In this document: positions 1 through 7,182 of the stretch, piece after piece
How positions within the stretch are numbered: position 1 is the stretch's first letter
Layout of the letters: each line of letters begins with the position of its first letter
Source of the DNA: Lachnospiraceae bacterium
GTDB lineage: Bacteria > Bacillota_A > Clostridia > Lachnospirales > Lachnospiraceae
Direction: 5' to 3'
Assembly (NCBI GenBank): GCA_017542725.1
Contig: JAFXWR010000231.1
Location: 1-11,776 of the forward strand
Length of the DNA stretch: 11,776 nucleotides
Notes under the pieces: model-generated
Told to the model about the DNA's origin: nothing
The model's database searches: none
The model's input: the letters and a program-made list of their open reading frames with translations, nothing else
Program-made: the position numbers and the translations under genes

Positions 1-1
1 C

Positions 2-991
2 AGACATGATTCAAAGGTACGAGAGATAATAATGAAAACAACTTTCAAGGTAAAAATTGAAACCCCTCAGCAACTAAACATTGCCCTCAACCACGACAGC
101 GTGAAAGAAATTATCCTTTCTCGTGATTCTTTTGCTGAAAACGAATTGCCGAAGTTAGTTGATAGAATAAAGTCTAAGGGCAAAGCAGCATGGATATTGA
201 TGGAGCGAATATCCCGCTATGAAGAAAAGCTTGTAGGGGCGAATATCATCCGCCCGCCTCGTAGGGGCGAGCATTGTGAGCCCGCCGATTTGCGGACAAG
301 CACCGACAAGATTTTCGAAATAAGAAATCTCGACGGAATCATAATCCAAAATCTCGATTCATTTGCCTACGCACTTCGCAAAATCAATAAAGCTGCAAAT
401 GAAAAATTAAAAGTTGAACTAAACTATACCATGAATTGTTACAATGCTGAGACAAAATTGGTACATGAAAATCTGTATAATGAAAAAAGAAAAAATGCAG
501 GCGAAGTTCCACTTATTTTTACAGCACCAGTAGAGTTAAACATTTATGAGTTATCAGAAGTTGGATATGACACATTTATAGTTTATAGCTACATTGACAC
601 AATGGTAACCGCCAACTGTCTCCGCAAAAATCTCGCAGGGGTGGATACCATCCGCACGCCTCGTAGGGGCGAGCACCGCGAGCCCGCTTGTAAATATCGA
701 TTCAATTTTGAAAATATCCACGACTTTTCTTCTTACATCATTGACAGGAAAGGCAAAAAGTTACACTACAAAACTTACTGCAAATATTGCTATAACAAAA
801 TTTTTAACACTGAACCTCTATACTTACTCGACAAAATCGATGAACTTGAAATCATAGGGGCGGATACCGTCCGCCCATCCTCGTACAGGATCGACTTCAG
901 TTTCGAATCAGAAAACGAAGTCCGCGACATTTTAAATAAAAAAATCCCCGAGAGTTTCACTCGAGGACATTTTAAAAACTCAATTAAGTAA
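2..991 (+). CDS. U32-family peptidase-like protein (DUF3656 type), C-terminal part, 5' truncated by window edge
   Basis: This is the C-terminal segment of a large U32 'peptidase'. The family includes E. coli RlhA (23S rRNA C2501 hydroxylation) and the Fe-S proteins UbiU/UbiV, so true peptidase activity is doubtful. The frame stays open from base 2 to the first ATG at 32 with no stop, and full DUF3656-type members are about 650-850 residues. I therefore read it as a gene cut by the left edge, not a 319-aa protein. Counting from the ATG at 32, family features are the NYTMNCYN stretch, MVTANC (Cys196), Cys220, the TYCKYC pair (Cys250, Cys253), the NKIFN motif, YRIDF near 285-289, and the C-terminal FTRGHF. 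The four cysteines match the family's likely Fe-S ligands. Three GC-rich repeat insertions interrupt it in frame, at residues about 68-86, 202-218 and 275-284. The stop codon at 989-991 directly abuts the stop of the convergent gene. Confidence 0.85.
   Translation, partial: RHDSKVREIIMKTTFKVKIETPQQLNIALNHDSVKEIILSRDSFAENELPKLVDRIKSKGKAAWILMERISRYEEKLVGANIIRPPRRGEHCEPADLRTSTDKIFEIRNLDGIIIQNLDSFAYALRKINKAANEKLKVELNYTMNCYNAETKLVHENLYNEKRKNAGEVPLIFTAPVELNIYELSEVGYDTFIVYSYIDTMVTANCLRKNLAGVDTIRTPRRGEHREPACKYRFNFENIHDFSSYIIDRKGKKLHYKTYCKYCYNKIFNTEPLYLLDKIDELEIIGADTVRPSSYRIDFSFESENEVRDILNKKIPESFTRGHFKNSIK
233..284 (+). repeat. Composite hairpin repeat A+B, read in frame inside the U32 gene
   Basis: Module A (233-255) and module B (261-284) lie in direct orientation, joined by the 5-nt linker GCCTC. 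Each starts GTAG, then has two 8-nt arms around a 3-nt loop. The A stem carries one A-C mismatch. The B stem is GGGC, tandem G-A mismatch, then GC opposite GT (one wobble pair). Translation gives VGANIIRP from A and RRGEHCEP from B. The GC content is far above that of the surrounding gene. Confidence 0.9.
635..686 (+). repeat. Composite hairpin repeat A+B inside the U32 cysteine-cluster region
   Basis: Same architecture as the copy at 233-284: module A (635-657), the identical GCCTC linker, then module B (663-686). Module A is decayed: its foot is GCAG instead of GTAG, and its arms have substitutions. Module B matches the consensus. Translation gives AGVDTIRT and RRGEHREP, in the same reading phases as the first composite. 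It lies between Cys196 and Cys220. Confidence 0.9.
854..885 (+). repeat. Module A hairpin repeat plus linker remnant inside the U32 gene
   Basis: Module A occupies 854-876, with foot ATAG and an 8-bp stem whose innermost pair is T-G. It is followed by CCTCGTA, which matches the A-B linker plus the first bases of module B, after which similarity stops. It is probably an A+B composite whose B half was lost or decayed. It encodes IGADTVRP just before the conserved YRIDF motif. Confidence 0.75.
937..967 (-). terminator. Intrinsic terminator for the YihY/BrkB gene, embedded in the U32 coding sequence
   Basis: Read on the minus strand, an 8-bp stem (arms TCCTCGAG and CTCGGGGA, including one T-G wobble) closes a 7-nt loop and is followed at once by seven T's. 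This is a good intrinsic terminator for the minus-strand gene ending at 992. On the plus strand the wobble becomes a C-A mismatch and only a short T run follows, so it should work mainly in the minus direction. The stem overlaps codons of the conserved FTRGHF motif. Confidence 0.7.
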
Positions 992-2014
992 TTAGTCGTC
1001 GTTGTATTTGTCTTCTTTGTTGAGTTTAGGCCTTTGAAATTTAAATATTTTTGTGATATTTGATCTCTTCTTGATTTCTTCGTCGGCTACTTGTAATTGA
1101 CCAGATTCAATTTCTTTTTGAAGTTTGATCTTATTCTCATTAATAATTCTTTGTTGAGGATAGATGACTTCATTTACACAGGCGCCGATGAATACGATAT
1201 TTATACAGATGAAAATCCAAAGAAGTACAATCATGATACCAGTGAGTGAACCATAGGTACTTGTGCTCATAGGAAATCTTGTGAAGTAAACTGAAAATAA
1301 ATTTGACACAAATATCCATGCAAAAGTTGTAAACACTGCACCGTATATATTTTTGAAGAATCGTCTTTCAAAATTTGTGGTCGTCGTATAAAGCGACATT
1401 GTGAGAATGATGAGCGATATACTTGATACAAGATATTTGTAACTTAGTATTTGGTCAATTATTTCAATGTCAAATGGTATATACATTCTCACAAGTTCTA
1501 TAATCATACCACCAAGTATCAGTAAAATAAATGTCACGATGACAGAAAGGTAGAGTATAAACATATTTACTATAGTAAGAACTTTCAATAAAGCGTAATT
1601 GCTGGTATAATCTATATCATGAATTTTTCTGATGCCAACTATAAATGCAAATAGGCAAGTAGAACCAGTAATCAGAGCGGTAATTATGTTGATGTAGATG
1701 ACATTTGACCTTGATAGGTCTTTTGCAATAGAAAGAGTATGATTGACTATCTGAGTTATGTAAGGCAAATTTGGAAATAGTAAAGTGATATTTTCTATGG
1801 CGTCATCAATACTTACCTGCGGTATATATGATATAGTAGAGAAAATAAGCATGAATAGTGGTATACTAGATATTATAAGGAAGAAAGATGAACTTGCTGC
1901 ATAAATAGGTATGTCGTTTGACATATAGAGTGCGACAACATTCTTTACAAACCTAATAATTGTTCGTAACCATTTTGGCAATTTTCTATATATTTTTTTA
2001 AGCTTTTCGTGCAT
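992..2014 (-). CDS. YihY/virulence factor BrkB family membrane protein
   Basis: This is a 340-residue integral membrane protein of the YihY/BrkB family, once misnamed ribonuclease BN; its molecular function is not established. Six hydrophobic segments are visible at about residues 41-64, 105-128, 144-172, 193-212, 223-243 and 255-281. A basic, amphipathic N-terminus and a charged cytoplasmic tail (about 285-340) flank them. The YGSLTGIMIVLLWIF stretch at 254-268 matches the family's conserved sixth-helix motif. Length and topology are normal. The start at 2014 keeps the full N-terminus seen in relatives, but no Shine-Dalgarno sequence precedes it. A possible promoter lies so close that the transcript could be leaderless. 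The gene is convergent with the U32 gene (zero gap) and divergent from rmuC. Confidence 0.88.
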   Translation of the reverse strand: MHEKLKKIYRKLPKWLRTIIRFVKNVVALYMSNDIPIYAASSSFFLIISSIPLFMLIFSTISYIPQVSIDDAIENITLLFPNLPYITQIVNHTLSIAKDLSRSNVIYINIITALITGSTCLFAFIVGIRKIHDIDYTSNYALLKVLTIVNMFILYLSVIVTFILLILGGMIIELVRMYIPFDIEIIDQILSYKYLVSSISLIILTMSLYTTTTNFERRFFKNIYGAVFTTFAWIFVSNLFSVYFTRFPMSTSTYGSLTGIMIVLLWIFICINIVFIGACVNEVIYPQQRIINENKIKLQKEIESGQLQVADEEIKKRSNITKIFKFQRPKLNKEDKYNDD

Positions 2015-2021
2015 AGACTAT

Positions 2022-2050
2022 ATTTTACATTATAAATGCATATTTTTCAA
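2022..2050 (-). promoter_or_regulatory. Possible sigma-70-type promoter for the YihY/BrkB gene
   Basis: On the minus strand TTGAAA (2045-2050) is followed after 17 nt by TAAAAT (2022-2027). The start codon lies 7 nt beyond, so initiation would fall at or next to the ATG. A better -10 match, TATAAT (2029-2034), overlaps it but has no good -35 at 17 nt. AT-rich sequence gives such matches by chance. Confidence 0.3.
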
Positions 2051-2060
2051 TAATTTGTGT

Positions 2061-2110
2061 GGGCGGATGATATCCGACCCTACAATGTAGGGGCGAGCAT
2101 CGCGAGCCCG
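2061..2110. repeat. Head-to-head hairpin repeats (inverted A, then forward B) in the divergent intergenic region
   Basis: Module A lies inverted at 2061-2083 and module B forward at 2087-2110, so their GTAG feet face each other. This makes a perfect CCCTACA / TGTAGGG inverted repeat at 2078-2092. The outer flanks TTGTGT (2055-2060) and ACACAA (2113-2118) are also complementary, so the block could fold as a larger cruciform or as two hairpins. It is the only complete copy outside a coding region in this window. It lies 40 nt upstream of the rmuC start and 46 nt upstream of the YihY gene start. Confidence 0.88.
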
Positions 2111-2138
2111 TAACACAACAACAAATAAAAAACATTTG

Positions 2139-2143
2139 CGAGG
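2139..2143 (+). promoter_or_regulatory. Ribosome binding site of rmuC
   Basis: CGAGG is followed by a 7-nt spacer and the ATG at 2151. This decides the start: the longer alternative from TTG at 2136 would place the start codon before the site, with no ribosome binding site of its own. Confidence 0.7.
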
Positions 2144-2150
2144 TAACAAC

Positions 2151-3365
2151 ATGGAATCAGTTAATTTTTTTAGCAATGAATTATTTATACCAATATTAGC
2201 ATTATTTATTTTGCTATTAATAGTTTTAATATTGGTTGTTATTTCAATTGTAAGTAACAATAAAAGAAAAGATGAATCAAGATATATCGCTCACATGATA
2301 GGTGATCTTGAGAAAAATGTAATAAAAGAATCAAATGAGAATTTTGTTAAAATATTAAACCAAAATCAGATTAATTCAAGTAACTTGACTAAGGGTATGC
2401 AAGAGTCACTTGATAAAATTAATACAACAAATGAAAAAAAACTGAATGAAATAAGAACTGCAAATGAAGAAAAGTTAAATGTTATTGAAAGAAACATAAA
2501 TGACAAACTTGATAAATCTTTAAATGAGCGACTCGACAACAGTTTTAAAACTATAGGTGAACAACTTCAAAATTTACAAATTACAAATGGACAACTTCTC
2601 AATATGTCTGGAACAATCACTGACCTTCAGAAGTCTTTATCAAGCGTTAAAGCTCGTGGCATATTCGGTGAAAAGCAACTTGAAAGTATACTTGAAAGTA
2701 TAATGACTAGCAACATGTATGAAAAGCAGTTTAAAGTAAAAAAGAATTCAGACGAGAAGGTTGACTTTGCTATAAAGATACCTAATAAAGATGACGATGG
2801 ATTTGTCTATCTACCTATAGATGCAAAATTCCCAAATGATAGATATATGGATGTTGTAAATGCTGCTAATAGTAGAGATGAAAATTTATTAAATGCTGCG
2901 ATAAAAAGTTTAAAGGATGCTATAATTTTTCAGGCAAAAAGTATTTCGGATAAATATATTGAGCCACCGCTTACTACAGAATTTGCAATTATGTTTTTGC
3001 CTACGGAAGGTTTATATGCAGAGTGTTTGAAAATTGATGGATTAGCAGATGATTGCCAGAAAAATCATAAAATACTTCTCGCAGGTCCTACAACCATCAC
3101 AGCACTCATAAATAGTTTTAGCGTTGGATTTAGATTTTTGCAAATAAATAAAAATAGTAAGAAGATTGCCGAAATTCTTCAAGCCATCAAAGCTCAATAT
3201 GGAAAGTTTGAAGAAGAAATCGAAAAGACAAAGAGAAGCATAGACTCGGCTGCGAAGTCTACAGAGCAACTGTCGAAGAGAAACTCAATGATCACTAGTA
3301 AGTTGAAAGGCTTCGATGCCATAGGAATCGAAGAGTCAAATAACATACTCGAAATCGAAGAATAA
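2151..3365 (+). CDS. rmuC: DNA recombination protein RmuC
   Basis: RmuC-family protein of 404 residues. The family has a nuclease-like fold and in E. coli limits inversion at short inverted repeats; the mechanism is not well defined. An N-terminal membrane anchor (about residues 11-35) is followed by a long, charged, Asn/Lys/Glu-rich coiled coil to about residue 165. The RmuC domain then shows ARGIFGE (168-174), the IDAKFP motif (about 223-228), the FLPTEG stretch, and AGPTTITAL beginning at 311. A second helical region rich in Lys and Glu closes the protein. I chose the ATG at 2151 because of the GAGG motif 7 nt upstream. The stop lies 2 nt before yigZ, implying co-transcription. Inverted-repeat hairpins lie directly upstream, which is notable given RmuC's genetic link to inverted repeats, but the proximity may be chance. 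Confidence 0.92.
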   Translation: MESVNFFSNELFIPILALFILLLIVLILVVISIVSNNKRKDESRYIAHMIGDLEKNVIKESNENFVKILNQNQINSSNLTKGMQESLDKINTTNEKKLNEIRTANEEKLNVIERNINDKLDKSLNERLDNSFKTIGEQLQNLQITNGQLLNMSGTITDLQKSLSSVKARGIFGEKQLESILESIMTSNMYEKQFKVKKNSDEKVDFAIKIPNKDDDGFVYLPIDAKFPNDRYMDVVNAANSRDENLLNAAIKSLKDAIIFQAKSISDKYIEPPLTTEFAIMFLPTEGLYAECLKIDGLADDCQKNHKILLAGPTTITALINSFSVGFRFLQINKNSKKIAEILQAIKAQYGKFEEEIEKTKRSIDSAAKSTEQLSKRNSMITSKLKGFDAIGIEESNNILEIEE

Positions 3366-3367
3366 CC

Positions 3368-4030
3368 ATGAAAGTTATATTAGAAAATACAACCGCAGAA
3401 ATTGTAGAAAAGAAATCCCGCTTCATAGCGAATATATTTTATGTCGCGAATGTTGAAGAAGCCGAAGAAAAGCTCGTAGAAATAAAAAAGAAATATTACG
3501 ACGCTAAACACAACTGCTTTGCATATGTTATAGGAATAAATGGCGAGCAGGTAAAATCAAGCGACGACGGCGAGCCACAAGGCACCGCCGGCCATCCAAT
3601 GCTCGACATTTTGAAGGGCAACGAGCTCACGAACTGTATCGCAATCGTAACGAGATATTTCGGAGGTACGCTTCTTGGCACTGGAGGCCTTGTGAGAGCA
3701 TATAGTGACAGCCTTAAGGCAGCAATTGCAAATGCAAAACTTGCCGAGATAAAAAATTCTTATGAAGTATCATTTGATGTGAGCTATGATGACTATGGTA
3801 AGATAGAAAAATTAATTCAAAATTACAACAATACAAATGACGGATTAAATAACATTTATTCACTTGATAAAACATTTGAAGATGTAGTAAAATTAAAATA
3901 CTTAGTAGATGTCAGCATTTTCGAAAAGTTAAAAAAAGAAATTATAAATCTAACTAAAGGGAAAGTCGCCTTAGACGACGACTCCAAACAGACATATTAT
4001 TTCTCGGATAATAAAGTTAATTATTTATAA
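3368..4030 (+). CDS. YigZ / IMPACT (UPF0029) family protein
   Basis: This 220-residue protein has the two-domain YigZ layout: an N-terminal IMPACT/UPF0029 domain (about 1-120) and a smaller C-terminal DUF1949 ferredoxin-like domain (about 135-205). Diagnostic motifs are KKSRFIA (15-21), AKHNCFAYV (46-54), SDDGEPQGTAGHP (65-77), and RYFGGTLLGTGGLVRAY (96-112). The length is normal. The eukaryotic IMPACT relative regulates the Gcn1/Gcn2 translation stress pathway; the bacterial role is unproven, though links to translation have been proposed. The ATG comes 2 nt after the rmuC stop with only a weak purine-rich site (GAAGAA) ahead, so translational coupling is likely. There is no terminator immediately after it. 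Confidence 0.93.
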   Translation: MKVILENTTAEIVEKKSRFIANIFYVANVEEAEEKLVEIKKKYYDAKHNCFAYVIGINGEQVKSSDDGEPQGTAGHPMLDILKGNELTNCIAIVTRYFGGTLLGTGGLVRAYSDSLKAAIANAKLAEIKNSYEVSFDVSYDDYGKIEKLIQNYNNTNDGLNNIYSLDKTFEDVVKLKYLVDVSIFEKLKKEIINLTKGKVALDDDSKQTYYFSDNKVNYL

Positions 4031-4048
4031 ATATATAAGTATTTCTAA

Positions 4049-4238
4049 TTTGCAAGTCACTAACGAAAATAGTTGGAGTAAAAACAAATTTTTTGCGAAT
4101 ATGGCGATAGCTGAGACTTAGAGTTTTTGCATTGTTTGAGCACCGAAGGTGCGAGTTTGCAAAACTCTTGGCGAAGCAGAGCCATAGCTCGCATAAAAAA
4201 TTTAGTTTTTATGACCTATTTTCGGTGTGACTTGCAAA
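4049..4238. mobile_element. Candidate MITE-like inverted-repeat element (190 nt) with CTAA duplication
   Basis: The ends are perfect 12-bp terminal inverted repeats: TTTGCAAGTCAC at 4049-4060 and its complement at 4227-4238. CTAA flanks both sides (4045-4048 and 4239-4242), as a target-site duplication would. Imperfect complementarity continues inward: GAAAATAG near 4064 pairs with CTATTTTC near 4216, and the AGAGTTTTTGCA arm pairs with TGCAAAACTCT. At the centre lies a perfect small hairpin, GCACC-GAA-GGTGC (4140-4152). The element fills nearly all of the yigZ-aroC gap and has no credible reading frame of its own. A structured leader RNA of aroC is an alternative reading. Confidence 0.6.
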
Positions 4239-4255
4239 CTAAAAAAATTTATTAC

Positions 4256-4262
4256 GAGGAAA
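4256..4262 (+). promoter_or_regulatory. Ribosome binding site of aroC
   Basis: GAGGAAA starts 11 nt before the ATG at 4267, with GAGGA ending 6 nt before it. It is the strongest Shine-Dalgarno match in the window. The three following genes lack one, so this may be the main entry point of the operon. Confidence 0.75.
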
Positions 4263-4266
4263 TAAT

Positions 4267-5259
4267 ATGTCAGGAAACACTTTTGGAAAACTTTACAGAG
4301 TCACCACCTTCGGCGAATCCCACGGCGCTGCTCTCGGCGCCATCATTGACGGTTGCCCAAGTAATGTCTCGCTTAGCGAGGAAGATATCCAACTATATCT
4401 CAATAGGAGACGACCAAATGATTCTGAATTATCAACTCCAAGAAAAGAAAAAGACAAGGTTGAGATTTTGTCAGGTGTATTTGAAGGGAAGACGCTTGGC
4501 ACTCCAATTTGTGCTATAGTTAGAAATGAAGATATAGGAACTTCGGAATACGGAGTTTTGAAAAATATTTTTAGACCAGGTCATGCTGACTATACATATG
4601 AAAAAAAATATGGCATACGAGATTATAGAAGTGGTGGTAGATCTTCTGGAAGAGAAACTATCGGACGTGTCATAGGCGGCGCAGTTGCGATAAAAGTTTT
4701 GAAAGAAAAGAATATTATAGTGACAGCTCGTGGAAATTATGATTTGTCACGACTTGCAAATGGAGCAGACGAAGTTGACTATGAAAATGTTGATGACTCA
4801 ATTGGCGGCATAGTTGAGTGTGTGGTGAAAGGATGCCCTGCTGGACTTGGCGAACCTGTGTTTGACAAACTTGATGCAGAACTTGCGAAGGCTTGTATGT
4901 CAATTGGAGCAGTCAAAGGTGTTGAAATCGGTGCAGGCTTTGATGTGGCAAATATGCTTGGCTCAGAAAATAATGATCAGATGACTGTCGGCGAAAAGTT
5001 TTTGTCAAATAACTCAGGCGGCATTTTAGGTGGCATCAGTAATGGAAATGACATTGTCATACGACTCGCCATAAAGCCAACACCTACAATTGCCAAGACA
5101 CAAAAAACTATAGACATATATGGCAATGAGACAGAAGTAGAATTAAAAGGAAGAAATGATGTATGCATAGTTGACAGAGTTGTGGTGGTTGTGGAATCAA
5201 TGGTAGCTATGACAATTCTTGATTACTATCTTCAAAATATAAATGTTAAAAATATATAA
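4267..5259 (+). CDS. aroC: Chorismate synthase
   Basis: AroC converts 5-enolpyruvylshikimate-3-phosphate to chorismate, the last shared step of aromatic amino acid and folate synthesis, using reduced FMN. Visible family motifs are TFGESHG with His19 (14-20), RRRPNDSELSTPRKEKD (47-63), RPGHADYTY with His106 (103-111), GGRSSGRET (123-131), NNSGG (248-252) and GGISNG (255-260). The two histidines are the expected active-site residues. At 330 residues it is slightly short for the family (about 350-390), mostly at the C-terminus. The C-terminal RHD signature reads R296-N297-D298, a departure from the usual His. The start is fixed by GAGGA upstream and the conserved SGNTFGKLYRVTTFGESHG opening. The end overlaps capA by 17 nt. 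Confidence 0.96.
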   Translation: MSGNTFGKLYRVTTFGESHGAALGAIIDGCPSNVSLSEEDIQLYLNRRRPNDSELSTPRKEKDKVEILSGVFEGKTLGTPICAIVRNEDIGTSEYGVLKNIFRPGHADYTYEKKYGIRDYRSGGRSSGRETIGRVIGGAVAIKVLKEKNIIVTARGNYDLSRLANGADEVDYENVDDSIGGIVECVVKGCPAGLGEPVFDKLDAELAKACMSIGAVKGVEIGAGFDVANMLGSENNDQMTVGEKFLSNNSGGILGGISNGNDIVIRLAIKPTPTIAKTQKTIDIYGNETEVELKGRNDVCIVDRVVVVVESMVAMTILDYYLQNINVKNI

Positions 5260-6598
5260 AAATATTATAATAGTAGTTTCAGTTCTTGTAGTCATCTGCT
5301 TTGCGGCAGTGATGATAGTTTTATATGGCAGTAAAGATAGCGAGGCCGCTATTGAAAATGTAAAGAACAATGAGCAAATGATTTTTGATACAACTCAAAA
5401 GATAAGTATTTATTTAGAAGATGTGAATGATAAAGCGACAGCAAGTAATCTTGCTGAAGAAAATAAAGATGAAGTAAATGATGAGAATGTTGAAAATGAT
5501 AAAAATGACAAAATAAATTCAAATATAGGAATTATATATTTGACTCCAGAAGAAAAATATAAGGCAGCAGATAGTTTTGTAAAAAAAGATACAAGAGAAA
5601 AGAAAGATGTATTTTGTTTTGTCGGAGATGTGTTCTTATCTAAGAAACCAAGAACTGCATATGATGAGCACGGACTTTCTGGAATTATTGATGATGGCTA
5701 TCTTAATTTATTGAAAAGCAGTGATTTAAACATTGCAAACCTCGAGTGCTCTATAACTGATGACACTGAAAATGCAGAAGACAAAACATTTACATTTGCA
5801 CTTCCCACAGAGTATGTTAATCCATTAAAAGAAGTTGGTTTTAATTTATTCACACTCGCAAATAATCACATACTTGACTATGGCGTGGATTCTATGATGA
5901 ATACAATAAAGGTTCTCGATGAGAATGGCTTTCTACATATCGGAGCTGGAAAAAATATTGAAGAGGCGAAGAAGGCATACATTAAAGAAATAGACGGAAA
6001 GAGATATGCATTTTTATCTGCGTCGGCCGTCTTGCCATCAGATAATTGGAAAGCAACTTACGATAGAGCAGGAGTATTCAATGGCTATGACATTTCAGAA
6101 CTTTGCGATGAAGTGAGAAATGTAAAACCATTTGTAGATAAAGTGATTGTCTATATGCACTGGGGTAGAGAACTTGAGACAGTGTCAAATACTTGGCAAA
6201 AACAATATGCGAGAAGAATTGTTGATGCAGGGGCTGATTTGATAGTTGGCGCTCACCCACATATGGTTCAAGAGATAGAGTACTACAAGAATGTTCCTAT
6301 AATATACAGTCTTGGAAACTTTATATATGGTGGGACGATGAGAGATACTATGCTTGTAACTGCCACATTTGACTATAGTATAGATAAAAATGGTCAGATG
6401 CAGTTAGTAGTCTACCCAGGCTTATCCAATTATGAAAAAGTAAGAAAAGATTGGAAAAAGGACGAGGTTGTAGCGAAAATTAAAGAATTGCAAGATAAAA
6501 GTAGCACATGTTACATAGGTGACAACGGATATGTATTCACCATGGAGCAAGTGGCAGAGGCGTTGAGTAGTATTGAAAAATCGCAACAAATAAATTAA
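5243..6598 (+). CDS. CapA family protein (PGA_cap metallophosphatase-like domain)
   Basis: This is a 451-residue CapA-family protein, named after the poly-gamma-glutamate capsule enzyme CapA; most family members have no assigned function. An N-terminal hydrophobic segment (about 5-28) acts as membrane anchor or uncleaved signal. It is followed by an Asn/Asp/Glu/Lys-rich low-complexity spacer (about 60-95) and the metallophosphatase-like PGA_cap domain (about 122-375). Motifs are FVGDV (Asp129), IANLECS (164-170), LANNHILDYG (205-214), MHWG (305-308), GAHPH (336-340) and YSLGNF (355-360), which supply the expected metal ligands. The active domain should lie outside the cell. It starts inside the aroC end (17-nt overlap) without a clear Shine-Dalgarno site. 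There are no neighbouring capB or capC genes, so a capsule role is unsupported here. Confidence 0.9.
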   Translation: MLKIYKNIIIVVSVLVVICFAAVMIVLYGSKDSEAAIENVKNNEQMIFDTTQKISIYLEDVNDKATASNLAEENKDEVNDENVENDKNDKINSNIGIIYLTPEEKYKAADSFVKKDTREKKDVFCFVGDVFLSKKPRTAYDEHGLSGIIDDGYLNLLKSSDLNIANLECSITDDTENAEDKTFTFALPTEYVNPLKEVGFNLFTLANNHILDYGVDSMMNTIKVLDENGFLHIGAGKNIEEAKKAYIKEIDGKRYAFLSASAVLPSDNWKATYDRAGVFNGYDISELCDEVRNVKPFVDKVIVYMHWGRELETVSNTWQKQYARRIVDAGADLIVGAHPHMVQEIEYYKNVPIIYSLGNFIYGGTMRDTMLVTATFDYSIDKNGQMQLVVYPGLSNYEKVRKDWKKDEVVAKIKELQDKSSTCYIGDNGYVFTMEQVAEALSSIEKSQQIN

Positions 6599-6608
6599 AA
6601 TATCATTT

Positions 6609-7175
6609 ATGAAATTAATTGTAGGTTTAGGAAATCCAGAAATAAAATATGCATTCACCAGACACAACACTGGTTTCCTTGCGATAGACGAATTGCTTCA
6701 TAGACTTGGCAATGTAGAATTGGACAAAGATAAATTTAAAGGTCTCTATACAAAAACAAAAATCGGAGACGAAGATGTGATAATTGCTAAGCCGATGACA
6801 TATATGAATCTTAGCGGAGAATTCATAAGACCTCTCGCAGATTTTTACAAGATAGAACCAAAAGATATTATAGTAGTATATGATGAACTTGCGCTTCCTA
6901 TCGGAAAAGTTAAAGTTACAAAAGAAGGTTCGGCCGCAGGCCACAATGGCATAAAATCTATAATTGCAAACCTCGGCACAGAAAAATTCATCAAGGTTCG
7001 TATTGGCATAAAAGATGATAAACCATTTATAAGTCAGATAGATTTTGTGTTGATGAAATATACTCCAGAAGAATTAAAAATTCAGAAAGAAAATATTGAT
7101 AGGGCGGTGGACGCCATCTTCAGTATAATAGAAGTTGGTATTGATAAAACCATGAATGATTATAATGGTATTTAA
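6609..7175 (+). CDS. pth: Peptidyl-tRNA hydrolase
   Basis: Pth cleaves peptidyl-tRNAs that drop off stalled ribosomes, recycling tRNA; it is cytoplasmic and usually essential. The 188-residue length is normal for bacterial Pth. Key residues are in place: Asn9 in GLGNP, catalytic His19 in TRHNTGF, Asn67 in TYMNLSGE, Asp92 in VYDEL (commonly YDDL), and Asn113 in GHNGIKS. It begins 10 nt after capA, with no clear Shine-Dalgarno sequence, and ends 7 nt before mfd. The pth-mfd order is the common Bacillota arrangement, which supports the taxonomic guess and co-transcription. Confidence 0.97.
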   Translation: MKLIVGLGNPEIKYAFTRHNTGFLAIDELLHRLGNVELDKDKFKGLYTKTKIGDEDVIIAKPMTYMNLSGEFIRPLADFYKIEPKDIIVVYDELALPIGKVKVTKEGSAAGHNGIKSIIANLGTEKFIKVRIGIKDDKPFISQIDFVLMKYTPEELKIQKENIDRAVDAIFSIIEVGIDKTMNDYNGI

Positions 7176-7182
7176 TTTGTAA

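Noticed and set aside
32..991. The U32 protein as a complete 319-residue gene starting at ATG 32
   Set aside because: The frame is open to the window edge, and the content matches only the C-terminal part of a larger family. A weak purine-rich stretch (GAGAG) precedes the ATG, so an independent short gene is not fully excluded.
2024..2054. Plus-strand promoter for rmuC (TTTACA and AATAAT)
   Set aside because: The spacing is 19 nt and both boxes are weak in very AT-rich sequence.
2136..2150. rmuC start at TTG 2136
   Set aside because: No ribosome binding site precedes it, while ATG 2151 has GAGG at the right distance and begins directly before the membrane anchor.
4192..4213. CATAAAAA/TTTTTATG hairpin as a terminator after yigZ
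   Set aside because: The stem is all AT apart from one pair, and it lies within the larger inverted-repeat element just before aroC; there is no GC-rich stem with a T-run.
4127..4519. Plus-strand open frame of 130 codons overlapping the aroC start
   Set aside because: It runs through the inverted-repeat element and the conserved aroC N-terminus in another frame, and its protein resembles nothing coherent.
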